This document shows positions 17,023-25,275 of a stretch of DNA of 64,000 bases, piece after piece. Position 1 is the first letter of the stretch; each line of letters opens with the position of its first letter. Position numbers and translations under genes: made by a program. This stretch comes from Parapedobacter indicus. GTDB taxonomy: Bacteria; Bacteroidota; Bacteroidia; Sphingobacteriales; Sphingobacteriaceae. The notes under the pieces are model-generated. The model was not told the origin of the DNA. It saw only the letters and a list, made by a program, of their open reading frames with translations, and searched no databases. Location of the stretch: contig NZ_FOQO01000003.1 of the NCBI RefSeq assembly GCF_900113765.1, positions 434,001 through 498,000 of the forward strand, written 5' to 3'.

Positions 17023-18342
17023 ATGAATATGAACTTTGTCAACACATACACCTATTGGCTTGCCTGCGGACTGCTCCTCCTACTGACGATTTCCTGCCGC
17101 AAGGATGCACCCGCAATTGAAGAGCCTCGCCCGGTATTCGGCGAGCCGGTCATCAGGCCCAAGGGGCAGCCAGTGGGCAATGCCGTCTCGACTGTCATCG
17201 ATGCTACGGGCGGCGCCCTGTGGTTCCATGGGGCAGTGCGACTGGAAGTCCCGCCCGGGGCGGTGGAACAGCCCACAACTTTCGGCATCCAGCCGATCGC
17301 CAATACGCTCCATGACGCTTCTCCCTATCCGGCTTTCCGCCTGACACCGGAGGGAACTCGCTTCAAAAAACCCATCAAGGTATCGTTTTTTTATGAGCCC
17401 CAAACCGATGGCGCCCCACAGACGCGTATGGTAGCTTTCCAGAACGACAAAGGTGTTTGGTGCGGCGTTTCCACGGCATTGGACGAAGCCCAGCATCGCT
17501 TGACCGTAGCGACCACACATTTCAGCGACTGGGTATGGTTTGATTTGCTGTCGCTCCGGAAAGAACGGGAATCCATCGGTGCCGGAGGGACGGTGAACCT
17601 CCAATTACTGCAACAAGTGCTGGGCGAGCTCGTCCCCGCCAATCATATCGACAGTGTCTCGCTCGGCGCCATGGACGACATCGGTTATTGGAAGGAAGAC
17701 GTAACGGTAAGTAACTGGAAAATTGTATCGGGGCCAGGTAAGCTGGAACCGCAGGCGAACAAGTATGGCAAGCTCGGTGATGCGGTATACACAGCGCCAG
17801 CAATCATCAATGAAGCAACCGAAGTGGAAATCCAGGTAGAAGTCGAAAGCAAATACGGTTACATCAGCGACCCTACGGCACCCAACGGCCGCCGGAAGCT
17901 TGGTAAGCTCATCCTGCTCACGAAGATCCTGCTGGAGCCCGACCACTACTTTTTCCTTGAGGTAGACGGGGTGCGCCACGATCTATCGAAGGGCGCATCG
18001 GGAGCGGTCATGGGCGGTCAGATTACGGTCAGTAGCGCCAACGAAGCAGGTGTGGCCGTCACGTTGGGCTGCTTTGGGATTGGCTCGGGTACCTACCCCG
18101 GCGGCATCAAGGCCGGGGAGTCTTTTATTCTGGTGAGCATACCAACTCACGGGATGCGGCGATCTTTTCACAACGTCTACGTCCAATGCCCAGAAATCCA
18201 CTATAGTGGCGTCACGGAAGTTGGAATCACGGATGTCGCCATCGAAGGTACCTTTTCCGGCACGGTCTATTATAGCGACCAAGCGTGCGGCTACAGCGAT
18301 AGTAAATCGGTGAAATGCACATTCAAGATTAAGCAACATTAA
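17023..18342 (+). CDS. Lipoprotein with ZU5-like domain
   Basis: 439 residues from ATG 17023; an upstream in-frame TTG at 17014 is less likely. The signal peptide ends in the lipobox LTISC (Cys near 25). Residues about 55-150 resemble a ZU5-type beta domain (IDATGGALWF...LEVPPGAV...FRLTPEGTRF, then a HFSDWVWFD end), as found in many Bacteroidetes surface lipoproteins. The C-terminal half is beta-rich without recognised motifs and holds a few cysteines (VQCPEIHYSG, DQACGYSD, VKCTF) that may form disulphides. It lies 13 bp upstream of another lipoprotein gene, so the pair is probably one operon. Confidence 0.8.
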   Translation: MNMNFVNTYTYWLACGLLLLLTISCRKDAPAIEEPRPVFGEPVIRPKGQPVGNAVSTVIDATGGALWFHGAVRLEVPPGAVEQPTTFGIQPIANTLHDASPYPAFRLTPEGTRFKKPIKVSFFYEPQTDGAPQTRMVAFQNDKGVWCGVSTALDEAQHRLTVATTHFSDWVWFDLLSLRKERESIGAGGTVNLQLLQQVLGELVPANHIDSVSLGAMDDIGYWKEDVTVSNWKIVSGPGKLEPQANKYGKLGDAVYTAPAIINEATEVEIQVEVESKYGYISDPTAPNGRRKLGKLILLTKILLEPDHYFFLEVDGVRHDLSKGASGAVMGGQITVSSANEAGVAVTLGCFGIGSGTYPGGIKAGESFILVSIPTHGMRRSFHNVYVQCPEIHYSGVTEVGITDVAIEGTFSGTVYYSDQACGYSDSKSVKCTFKIKQH

Positions 18343-18355
18343 TTCAGGTAATCAT

Positions 18356-19108
18356 ATGGAATACACCAAAAAACAATGCACGCTCGGTATCACGCTCTTG
18401 GCATTGAGCGTGATACCACTGCTACATAGCGGTTGCACAAAGACCAAAGATGGGCCGGACGGCGATGGCCCACGAATGGGCTATGTAACGGGTATCGTCA
18501 AAGACCGGGCCGGAAAACCGCTGGAGGGCACGCACATCATCATTGATCATAGCATTTTCTTCAATGCCAACATAACCACCCGCACAAACGGCGAAGGCAA
18601 GTACGCCATCAATGTACCGACGGGCTCGTGGTACGCATTCGCCAAACGGGCGGTCGCATACAACGGCAAGACCTATTCCTTTTATTTACACCCCGATAAC
18701 CCCACAGGATTCGGGGACGAAGGTGCAGTGCGTAATTTCGTATGGAAGTTGACGGGAACGATGCCCGAGCCGCTTTCCGGTCATTATGGAGGATTGGTGA
18801 CCCTCGATAACTTTCCGGGGGTTTACATCGAAGCAACCGAAATCGATTTTCTGCTCACTCCGATTGGACCGTTGATTGATGGCAGCCAAGGGGAGGCAAT
18901 CCGCTTGAAAGCTGAAGATGCCCACACCCTCAGGGACATTCCCATCGGCCGCTATCGACTAACCGGTACATACAACGGAAAACCGGTAACCTTCCGCAGA
19001 TGGAATTCGGAAGACCCCTTCGTGGCGGACTACGAACTCAACTTCGAGCCGCAAATCGCAGCGCATTGCGATAATTGCTCGGCACTGGAATATTATTGGG
19101 AGCCGTAA
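18356..19108 (+). CDS. Lipoprotein with carboxypeptidase-regulatory-like domain
   Basis: 250 residues. The signal ends in the lipobox LLHSGC. Residues about 40-120 fit the transthyretin-like CarboxypepD_reg fold: GYVTGIVKDRAGKPLEGTHI, a turn with TRTNGEGKYAINVPTGSW, and a terminal strand. This domain is usually a surface-exposed stalk or adaptor. The remainder is beta-rich; the C-terminus has a CDNC pair (HCDNCSALEYYWEP). It is the second gene of a pair with the ZU5-like lipoprotein. No enzymatic residues are visible, so a binding or structural role is the most I would infer. Confidence 0.8.
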   Translation: MEYTKKQCTLGITLLALSVIPLLHSGCTKTKDGPDGDGPRMGYVTGIVKDRAGKPLEGTHIIIDHSIFFNANITTRTNGEGKYAINVPTGSWYAFAKRAVAYNGKTYSFYLHPDNPTGFGDEGAVRNFVWKLTGTMPEPLSGHYGGLVTLDNFPGVYIEATEIDFLLTPIGPLIDGSQGEAIRLKAEDAHTLRDIPIGRYRLTGTYNGKPVTFRRWNSEDPFVADYELNFEPQIAAHCDNCSALEYYWEP

Positions 19109-19226
19109 TGGAGGCTTCCACTTTTTATTTTCCTGCCACGTGCGATCATTCGAAATAGCGTCGAAATCATGACAGGATTCGGATGCGCGGCCGCTCTCCA
19201 TCCACCTAAAAATAGCCCATCTTTCC

Positions 19227-19943
19227 CTAAAGAATTAAGGATTTGATACCATTTAGGTAGTGCTTACCCACACCTATCTCCTGCCCATTTTCCATCACCA
19301 CGTAAAGCCTGCCGATTTCCCGATAGCAGGCGTCGATGCGTTCCATATTGACGATGAACGAACGGTGCACCCGTAAAAATTGTGAATCATCCAATCGACG
19401 CGCGATGCGCCCAATACCCGAAGTGCTGAGGAATTCTCCATGTATCGTATAAACGACGGTATAATCGCCAGCAGCTTTTAGGAAGCGAATATCGTGTATG
19501 GCAATACGCCTGAGCCGTTCACCGTCTTCCACGAAAAGATGCCTCCGCCGCGCAGGAGGGGTGGCTGTGTGGCCAGGTAAATCATCCACACCGACCGGAC
19601 ACGCCGCCTTCTGCAGTGCCGCATCTAACCGTGCCGCACCAAAGGGTTTTAAAAGGTAATCGAGTGCTTGGTGATCAAACGCTTGCAATGCATAGGATTC
19701 GTTTCGAGCTGTATAGATGACCTTGGGCATATGCTCCGCCTGCCGGATAAGGTCAAACACCTTGTCGCCACCCAATTGTACGTCCAGGAAAAGCACATCA
19801 GGTTCCAATGTGTTTACACAACGAATGGTCTCATTGCTGCTCCTGCATTCACCTATCACACGGAATCCGGGACGGTTATCGATGTGCCGCCTGATTTGCT
19901 GGCGATGTGCTGGTTCCCGATCGGCAATCAAAATGGTATTCAT
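19227..19943 (-). CDS. LytTR-family response regulator (altered acidic pocket)
   Basis: 238 residues. A receiver domain covers 1-115: the phospho-acceptor is Asp54 (VLFLDVQLGG), the switch Thr is in VIYTARNE, and Lys99 is in YLLKPFG. The second acidic residue of the pocket, normally Asp, is Arg9 (IADREPAHR). The LytTR DNA-binding domain covers about 135-238 (LFVEDGERLRRIAIHDIRFLKA, GDYTVVYT, FLRVHRSFIVNM, IGVGKHYL). It binds DNA in the cytoplasm and normally pairs with a LytS/YehU-type membrane kinase; none is adjacent. It is divergent from the TPR-kinase gene, with about 240 bp between the two likely starts. A paralogue lies at 23566. Confidence 0.92.
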   Translation of the reverse strand: MNTILIADREPAHRQQIRRHIDNRPGFRVIGECRSSNETIRCVNTLEPDVLFLDVQLGGDKVFDLIRQAEHMPKVIYTARNESYALQAFDHQALDYLLKPFGAARLDAALQKAACPVGVDDLPGHTATPPARRRHLFVEDGERLRRIAIHDIRFLKAAGDYTVVYTIHGEFLSTSGIGRIARRLDDSQFLRVHRSFIVNMERIDACYREIGRLYVVMENGQEIGVGKHYLNGIKSLIL

Positions 19944-20091
19944 TTTCTTTTCTTTACTTTTAATCCGCTATCCATCGTTGCTGGGCATCTATTGGCCCGA
20001 GAGCCGGTTCAACGATCACCGGTTTCGTAACCTCAAAGGTAAAGGGCACCGTCTAGGCCATTAAGCGCAGTTTTGACAGAATCTCAATTCC

Positions 20092-20103
20092 CGTAGTACT
20101 ACG
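20092..20103. promoter_or_regulatory. Palindrome CGTAGTACTACG upstream of the TPR-kinase gene
   Basis: A perfect 12-bp palindrome in the divergent spacer between the LytTR gene and the kinase gene. An 11-of-12 match (CGTAGTAATACG) lies at 22142-22153 in front of the partner regulator gene, which makes a shared operator likely. Confidence 0.5.
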
Positions 20104-20185
20104 TAGACGAATTGCAGCAGCCCGCTACAGAATGCCACAATCAACTGTAACATTACATGCAATTCTCTCGTCTACCAGGTATGTT

Positions 20186-22132
20186 ATGGAGATGATACTA
20201 ACCATACGATACTTGACAATCCTTTGCCTCTTCACGCCTTTCGGCGCTACGGCGCAGGTTGCTAAACCTGACACATTACAGGTGTTTCAACTCATTGATG
20301 CGGCCCGGGAGAAACAGCAGCAAGGTCTGACGGATGCTGCTGAATATGATTTTCAACAAGCTGGGGAATTGGCTAAACAACTGGATTTCGACCGCGGGCT
20401 TTTGATGTATGCGGGCCACTATTGCGTGTTCCTATATGAACAAGTGCGGTACGAGGAAGCGACGGCTATGGCTCACATGCAATTGGAAATCAGTAAGCGA
20501 TTAAACGACATCCAACGCATGGGTTACGCCTATAACAACATGTCCTTACAGTATCAAGCACAGGGTAAGCTACAGCAAGCCGCTGAATCTCTCATGAAGG
20601 CATTGGAAATTTCGGCGGCGGTCCAAAAGCCGAGCATCCGGGATTTTTCGGACCGACGGAAATATTATAACAACCTGAGTTCACTATTACTGGACATGGA
20701 TGACGTTGGAAAAGGAAGGGAGTATGCCTTAAAAGCGCTCGAAATTGCTGAACAACTGAAGGATACCCTAGCCATGGGTAAGAGTCTTGTCAATATAGTG
20801 GTAGCAGAAGCGATGGCGAATAACCTAACGGCTGCTGAGCAGCATGGAGGACAATTGCTGGAAATTGGCCAATCTCTTGGCGATGTGCAAACGGAATTGA
20901 CTGCTTATATTAACCTAAGTGATATCTACCGAAGGCAAAATCGCTACTCCCTTGCCTTAGAGACCTATCAAAAAGCTTTGGCTCTTATTGAAAAAGCACC
21001 ACCAGGTAACGAGGTATACATTCTTTCAGGAATCTCTTCCGTATATAAAGACATGGCACGGTATGCACCCGCCAATAGCTATTTCAACAAAGCTCGTGCG
21101 TTGGCAGAAGAGGAACTTACGAAGCCGAAGCTCATCGAACTATACCTATCGGGCGCAGAAATCAAGGAGCGTATAGGAGCCTATCACGAGGCGCTACTAC
21201 TTCGGAAGCAATATGAGCAAATCAACGATTCGCTGCGCAACCAAGAGATCCACAACACTCTCCAAGAGCTTGAAGTGAAATACCGGGCCGCTGAAAAAGA
21301 AAAAGCTTTGGCAGAGCGTGACCTAAAAATCAGCGAGCAGCACAGTAAACTGGAGCAACTGAAAAAGTGGATCGTACTGGCGGTCGCTTTAGTCGTCATC
21401 CTGACCATCCTATTGATATTCCGCCGATTGATCACTCAACAGAAACGCAAAACAGCCGCTTCTGAACAGGCAAACCGTTTGCTTGAGGCACAACTGAAAG
21501 GTGAAGAAACTGAACGGGCGCGCACAGCCCGGGAACTGCACGACGGAGTGGCCAGCATCTTGTCGGCGGCGAAACTACATATCAACGCAGGAAACTGCGA
21601 GAATGCCGCCTCCAACACGTTGATCGGTGAACTGATCGAAACCGCCGTACAGGAAATCCGCAACATCTCGCATAACCTGGCTCCTGAAACCGTACTTAAC
21701 GACGGATTTCCTCAGGCCGTCCAGGAATTCTGCCGACGGGTAAACCGCCCCGGTACGCAATTGGAGTGCTACCTAGTGGGCGAACTTCCGAAACTGGACG
21801 AGAGCACGGAGCTGATTCTATACCGAGTCATCCAGGAAGCCGTGACCAACACCATGAAACATGCCGAAGCTACAGAGAGCATCGTGCAACTTGTAGGGAA
21901 TGGAACCCGTCTCTCTATCACCATCGAAGACAACGGGAAAGGATTTGATCTCCAGCAGCTGAAACAGACCGGTATCGGACTGCAGAATTTATCTTCAAGG
22001 ATGATGCTATTGCGGGGAAGCCACGAAATCCGTTCCGCTCCCGGGAACGGGACGTCCATTTACATCGAAATCGATACAGCTCATACCGCACAACAAACCC
22101 AAGTGACCCCCGAAATGCGGTACCCCGGATAA
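20186..22132 (+). CDS. TPR-containing sensor histidine kinase (HisKA_3 type)
   Basis: 648 residues from ATG 20186; an upstream in-frame ATG at 20132 would precede the signal peptide. Residues 1-24 form a Sec signal (LTILCLFTPFGATAQ). A periplasmic TPR region covers roughly 30-370 (repeats such as YAYNNMSLQYQAQGKLQQAAESL). A coiled coil leads into one membrane segment at about 392-412. The dimerisation/phosphoacceptor motif RELHDGVA has His452. The HATPase domain has QEAVTNTMKHA, IEDNGKGFD and GIGLQNLSSRM, which is the NarX/LiaS class. It very likely phosphorylates the NarL-type regulator encoded 76 bp downstream. The ligand sensed by the TPR region is unknown. Confidence 0.92.
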   Translation: MEMILTIRYLTILCLFTPFGATAQVAKPDTLQVFQLIDAAREKQQQGLTDAAEYDFQQAGELAKQLDFDRGLLMYAGHYCVFLYEQVRYEEATAMAHMQLEISKRLNDIQRMGYAYNNMSLQYQAQGKLQQAAESLMKALEISAAVQKPSIRDFSDRRKYYNNLSSLLLDMDDVGKGREYALKALEIAEQLKDTLAMGKSLVNIVVAEAMANNLTAAEQHGGQLLEIGQSLGDVQTELTAYINLSDIYRRQNRYSLALETYQKALALIEKAPPGNEVYILSGISSVYKDMARYAPANSYFNKARALAEEELTKPKLIELYLSGAEIKERIGAYHEALLLRKQYEQINDSLRNQEIHNTLQELEVKYRAAEKEKALAERDLKISEQHSKLEQLKKWIVLAVALVVILTILLIFRRLITQQKRKTAASEQANRLLEAQLKGEETERARTARELHDGVASILSAAKLHINAGNCENAASNTLIGELIETAVQEIRNISHNLAPETVLNDGFPQAVQEFCRRVNRPGTQLECYLVGELPKLDESTELILYRVIQEAVTNTMKHAEATESIVQLVGNGTRLSITIEDNGKGFDLQQLKQTGIGLQNLSSRMMLLRGSHEIRSAPGNGTSIYIEIDTAHTAQQTQVTPEMRYPG

Positions 22133-22141
22133 AACAACTTG

Positions 22142-22153
22142 CGTAGTAATACG
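22142..22153. promoter_or_regulatory. Near-palindrome CGTAGTAATACG upstream of the NarL-type regulator gene
   Basis: Differs from the palindrome at 20092-20103 by one base. It sits 55 bp before the ATG of the regulator and is followed by a TTAATTTG sequence (near 22178) that resembles a -7 box. It may be bound by the encoded regulator itself. Confidence 0.45.
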
Positions 22154-22208
22154 GATAATATACCGCAGTATTTTCTTTTAATTTGCACAGACTTAGGAGA
22201 TACCTATC

Positions 22209-22838
22209 ATGATCACTATCGGAATTGTAGACGACCATTCGTTGATTATTAGCGGGTTGATGCATATGCTGGCCGACCTAACGGATTATCCGATTTTGTT
22301 TACCGCCAACAATGGTAAACAATTGATAGCAGAATTGGATCGCCAGTTGCCGGGTGTTCTATTGCTCGACATCGAATTGCCGGACAGCAATGGTATTGAG
22401 CTGTGTACAGCTATCCTGAAAAAATATCCAGAGCTGCCAATTATTACACTCACCAACCACGATGAAATCGTGTATGTGAAAAAAATGATGCGCAGTGGTG
22501 CAAAAGGATATCTTCTGAAAGGAACCGATAAAGAGACCCTGCTGAAGGCCATTGATACCGTCTATGAAGGACAACAATTTCTAGATCGCCAGATCGAGCA
22601 AGCTATTCTACAGCAGACGATTTCAGGCAAACGTACTTCCATTGCCGTCAAACTGACCAAACGAGAAAGCGAGATTCTCACGCTGATTGCCAACGAATTT
22701 TCAAATCAGGAAATTGCCGACAAGCTGTTTCTTAGTGTACGTACGGTGGAATCACACCGCCATAGCCTCAACCAAAAATTAAATATCAAGAATTCTGCCG
22801 GATTGGTCAAGGAAGCCTATCTTCGTGGGCTGATTTAG
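22209..22838 (+). CDS. NarL/FixJ-family response regulator
   Basis: 209 residues. The receiver domain is intact: acidic pair Asp8-Asp9 (IVDDHS), phospho-acceptor Asp54 (LLLDIELPDSNG), Thr in TLTNHDE, and Lys in GYLLKGTDKE. The LuxR-type HTH covers about 145-205 (LTKRESEILTLIANEFSNQE, LFLSVRTVESHRHSLNQKL). It follows the TPR-kinase and forms a cognate two-component pair with it. Its last 32 bp overlap the 3' end of the convergent Crp/Fnr-like gene, so transcripts of the two will be antisense over that stretch. Confidence 0.94.
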   Translation: MITIGIVDDHSLIISGLMHMLADLTDYPILFTANNGKQLIAELDRQLPGVLLLDIELPDSNGIELCTAILKKYPELPIITLTNHDEIVYVKKMMRSGAKGYLLKGTDKETLLKAIDTVYEGQQFLDRQIEQAILQQTISGKRTSIAVKLTKRESEILTLIANEFSNQEIADKLFLSVRTVESHRHSLNQKLNIKNSAGLVKEAYLRGLI

Positions 22839-23433
22839 CGTTATTTCTGCTCCAAGTCTTCCGTATCCGGCTCAGGCTGTCCTGATGGATTGCAAAAAGC
22901 GAAGCAACGTATTTCAAAGGCACTTGCTGGATCACTTCCGGCTGGGTATCCATCATTTTCTTATAGCGTTCCTCAGCCGTCATGCATATCGCGTCTATCT
23001 GATTGCTCTGCAACCAGTTCAACAACCGATCCATAATAGCCAACTCCATGTTATACATCCGCGGTATTGCTTGTTTCAACGACAGGGCGCTCGCCTTGTC
23101 CCACATCAGAACATCAATCTCCGTCAGCGACTCCAACGCACAGGTAGATAGCTGCCCGCTCTGCAGGTATAGCGGCGTAGACAGGAAATAATTATTCGAA
23201 ACGATGCCCAGTGTATGATCAACACCTTTTTCCATCCGGTATAAGCGCGCAATGCCGCGATTAAGAAAATACAATGCATTCACAACCTTCCCTTGTTCCA
23301 TGAGCACGGTATGCGGGGGTAGAATCCGATGCTGTGTGTGGGCACAGATGAGTTTATAGTCCGCAGGAGTGAACGGTATCCCATACTGTTGTGCAAAGGC
23401 ACACACATGCTCAAAATGCTTCCGTGATATCAT
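22807..23433 (-). CDS. Crp/Fnr-family transcriptional regulator
   Basis: 208 residues from ATG 23433; the longer frame begins with GTG at 23442. An N-terminal cyclic-nucleotide-binding-like beta-roll covers about 20-120 (LPPHTVLMEQGKVVNALYFLNRGIARLY). A long dimer helix follows, then a C-terminal winged helix (QVPLKYVASLFAIHQDSLSRIRKTW). The phosphate-binding cassette RxS of true CRP is not evident and there are no cysteines for an Fe-S cluster of FNR type, so its effector is unknown. It is a cytoplasmic DNA binder of the Bacteroidetes Crp/Fnr group. It is divergent from the LytTR gene at 23566, with a dyad in the shared spacer. Confidence 0.9.
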   Translation of the reverse strand: MISRKHFEHVCAFAQQYGIPFTPADYKLICAHTQHRILPPHTVLMEQGKVVNALYFLNRGIARLYRMEKGVDHTLGIVSNNYFLSTPLYLQSGQLSTCALESLTEIDVLMWDKASALSLKQAIPRMYNMELAIMDRLLNWLQSNQIDAICMTAEERYKKMMDTQPEVIQQVPLKYVASLFAIHQDSLSRIRKTWSRNNAKSAHEDRLP

Positions 23434-23498
23434 AGCGGCCACCTCGTCTCAGGTCAAACAGCCTCTAAATTAAAAAAATAAGCCGACTGATGCAATTT

Positions 23499-23512
23499 CT
23501 GACATACGTCAG
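23499..23512. promoter_or_regulatory. Dyad CTGAC-N4-GTCAG in the divergent spacer
   Basis: An inverted repeat with 5-bp arms and a 4-bp centre, a spacing also used by Crp/Fnr-family proteins (FNR: TTGAT-N4-ATCAA). It lies immediately upstream of the -33 region of the LytTR gene and 65 bp upstream of the Crp/Fnr-like gene. Confidence 0.4.
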
Positions 23513-23543
23513 TTGAACACCGCACCCGCTATCGCTAATTTTG
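23513..23543 (+). promoter_or_regulatory. Candidate promoter for the LytTR gene at 23566
   Basis: The -7 box TAATTTTG (23536-23543) matches TAnnTTTG exactly. A weak -33 element TTGA (23513-23516) sits 19 bp upstream. The predicted start is about 15 nt before the ATG. The CTGAC dyad touches its 5' side. Confidence 0.5.
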
Positions 23544-23565
23544 TCCTCCATCGAAAGAACATTGT

Positions 23566-24294
23566 ATGAGAAAACCGACGTTACTGATTGCTGATAAGGA
23601 TTCCGGTCTCCGGGAAAATCTTCAGCAGTTGATTAAAAACCTAGGGCGTTCTGCCGTATTCTGGGAGTGCTGCAATGGATTGGAAACGATCCGGTACATC
23701 AACGCCCTGCAGCCCGACCTCGTATTTATGAACGTCGATTTACCCGGAAAAAGTGGATTTGAGGTACTCGATGAAGCTACTTATATCCCAGCAGTAGTGC
23801 TACTCTCCGACTCGCCCGAACATGCAGCCAAAGCGTTTGAGTATCACGCCGTGGACTACCTGCTGAAACCACTCACCCTAGAAAAGCTGAATCGCGCATT
23901 CCAGAAATTTACCGGACTAGCCGTATCAACCGGAATGGTACACAACCCACACGCCCAACCGGCTACTTACCCACCACGGATTCTGGTAGAAAAAGGTAAT
24001 CGTTTGATTGGTGTACCCGTCAGCAAAATCACCCACGTAAAAGCCGACAAAGACTACAGTTGGCTTCATACGGCCAGCGGCGAATATTTTCTCAGCACCT
24101 ATGGCATCGGTCAGCTTGGCAATAAGCTGAATCCTCAGCAGTTCCTCCGCATTCACCGCTCATATCTCGTAAATATTGACCATATTCAAGAACTTTACCG
24201 GGATATCAGCAAACTTTTCATTGCTTTACCGAATAACATCGAAATCAGTGTAGGCAGAAACTACCTGCCTGTTATTAAGGAACTCATCTTCTAA
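23566..24294 (+). CDS. LytTR-family response regulator lacking the phospho-acceptor Asp
   Basis: 242 residues. The receiver domain covers 1-115. The position of the phospho-acceptor is Asn56 (DLVFMNVDLPG; codon aac at 23731-23733) rather than Asp. The second acidic pocket residue is Lys11 (IADKDSGLR). The switch Ser and the Lys of YLLKPLT remain. The LytTR DNA-binding domain covers about 138-242 (ILVEKGNRLIGVPVSKITHV, FLRIHRSYLVNI, ISVGRNYL) and looks intact. It is a paralogue of the regulator at 19227. The receiver is therefore unlikely to be switched by ordinary phosphorylation; it may be constitutive or respond to a partner or a small molecule. No kinase gene is adjacent. Confidence 0.92.
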   Translation: MRKPTLLIADKDSGLRENLQQLIKNLGRSAVFWECCNGLETIRYINALQPDLVFMNVDLPGKSGFEVLDEATYIPAVVLLSDSPEHAAKAFEYHAVDYLLKPLTLEKLNRAFQKFTGLAVSTGMVHNPHAQPATYPPRILVEKGNRLIGVPVSKITHVKADKDYSWLHTASGEYFLSTYGIGQLGNKLNPQQFLRIHRSYLVNIDHIQELYRDISKLFIALPNNIEISVGRNYLPVIKELIF

Positions 24295-24335
24295 GAAGCC
24301 TGTTATTTGCCCTTATCTGTGCAGCTTAATAGTCA

Positions 24336-24905
24336 CTAATTTTGCTTCTTCAAGTATTTGGTAAGAATGACGATTAGTTGTCCTTCTACCCGCCCCTCTA
24401 TTTGCTCGGCATTATCCTCGACCAAACGGATATTTTTCACCACTGTCCCCAATTTAGCGCTAAGGTTGCTACCTTTGACGTCGAGCGTTTTCGTTAATAC
24501 CACGGAATCGCCGTTTTGCAAGACATTGCCGTATCCATCTTTATGAACGGTGATTTCGCCTGCCTCCGCCCGTTCGCCCGTAGCCTTCGCCCAAGCTAGG
24601 ATTTCGTCATCCAGATACAAAATGTCCAACGCATCGGCCGCCCAGCTTTCATCCTTCAGGCAATTCAGCATCCGCCAAGCCAACACCTGTACGGCCGGCA
24701 CCTCACTCCACATGGCATCGGGAAGAAAACGCCAAGCATTCGGATCTACGGGTTCCTTACCTTCGATCTGTGCAAGCAGGGATTTGCAAACGGCCACTTC
24801 GTTGTCCGAATATGTATCAGGCAATACATGATAGACTACTACCTCGGCTTCTTTTTGACATAATTCACACTTACCTCCACTCCTTGCCATCAATTGATCG
24901 TTCAT
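24336..24905 (-). CDS. PhnA/YjdM-family protein
   Basis: 189 residues. The N-terminal zinc-ribbon-like part keeps only one CxxC pair (GKCELCQKEAEV), then a 60-residue linker. The C-terminal 70 residues are the PhnA domain (VHKDGYGNVLQNGDSVVLTKTLDVKGSN, LGTVVKNIRLV, IEGRVEGQLIVILTKYLKK). Despite the name, E. coli PhnA/YjdM is not needed for phosphonate use; the function of the family is unsettled. It is probably cytoplasmic, and is monocistronic as far as can be seen. Confidence 0.85.
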   Translation of the reverse strand: MNDQLMARSGGKCELCQKEAEVVVYHVLPDTYSDNEVAVCKSLLAQIEGKEPVDPNAWRFLPDAMWSEVPAVQVLAWRMLNCLKDESWAADALDILYLDDEILAWAKATGERAEAGEITVHKDGYGNVLQNGDSVVLTKTLDVKGSNLSAKLGTVVKNIRLVEDNAEQIEGRVEGQLIVILTKYLKKQN

Positions 24906-25275
24906 ATCTTTTTGATTTCGATTTTGGCGGCAAATATACCTTAATATCCAACAATGAAGGCGCTTCCTGCCCGATTTATTGTAGCGTAAATCTTTGGTTC
25001 AGGTACCTGCAGATAGGAAAAACCAAGTAGGCCCATTTTCCGATCCGATTATCGTAAGCGTACGCAATGACAAAGCCGGAGAGACAGAAAAAGGAGTCGA
25101 CTGCCGGGAATCCATGGCCAATAAAATTCATACTGGAATCGGATTCAATGATTTCCATAAAATGGAAGATGACAATAGCCAACGCGGCAATGCCACGTAA
25201 TCCGTCCAGCACGGAATACTTTACATAAATTTTAGTAGGTTTGTTGGTACATTTATAGCTTCGATTCAAATAGTC
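24906..25275. other. 370-bp spacer holding the acyltransferase remnant
   Basis: Apart from the acyltransferase fragment, this spacer has a weak TAGCTTCG box at 25256-25263, one mismatch from TAnnTTTG, just before the SGNH hydrolase gene. Nothing else is visible. Confidence 0.5.
24976..25239 (-). pseudogene. 5' remnant of an acyltransferase-3 (OafA/YrhL-type) gene
   Basis: The minus strand encodes the recognisable N-terminus of a membrane acyltransferase: SVLDGLRGIAALAIVIFHF, then FIGHGFPAVDSFFCLSGFVIAYAYDNRIGK. The family is about 350-400 residues with ten membrane helices, but homology stops after some 70 codons and the frame ends at 24976. The 3' part has been deleted. An extension of the frame to 25509 lies antisense to the SGNH gene and is not coding. 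Confidence 0.65.
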
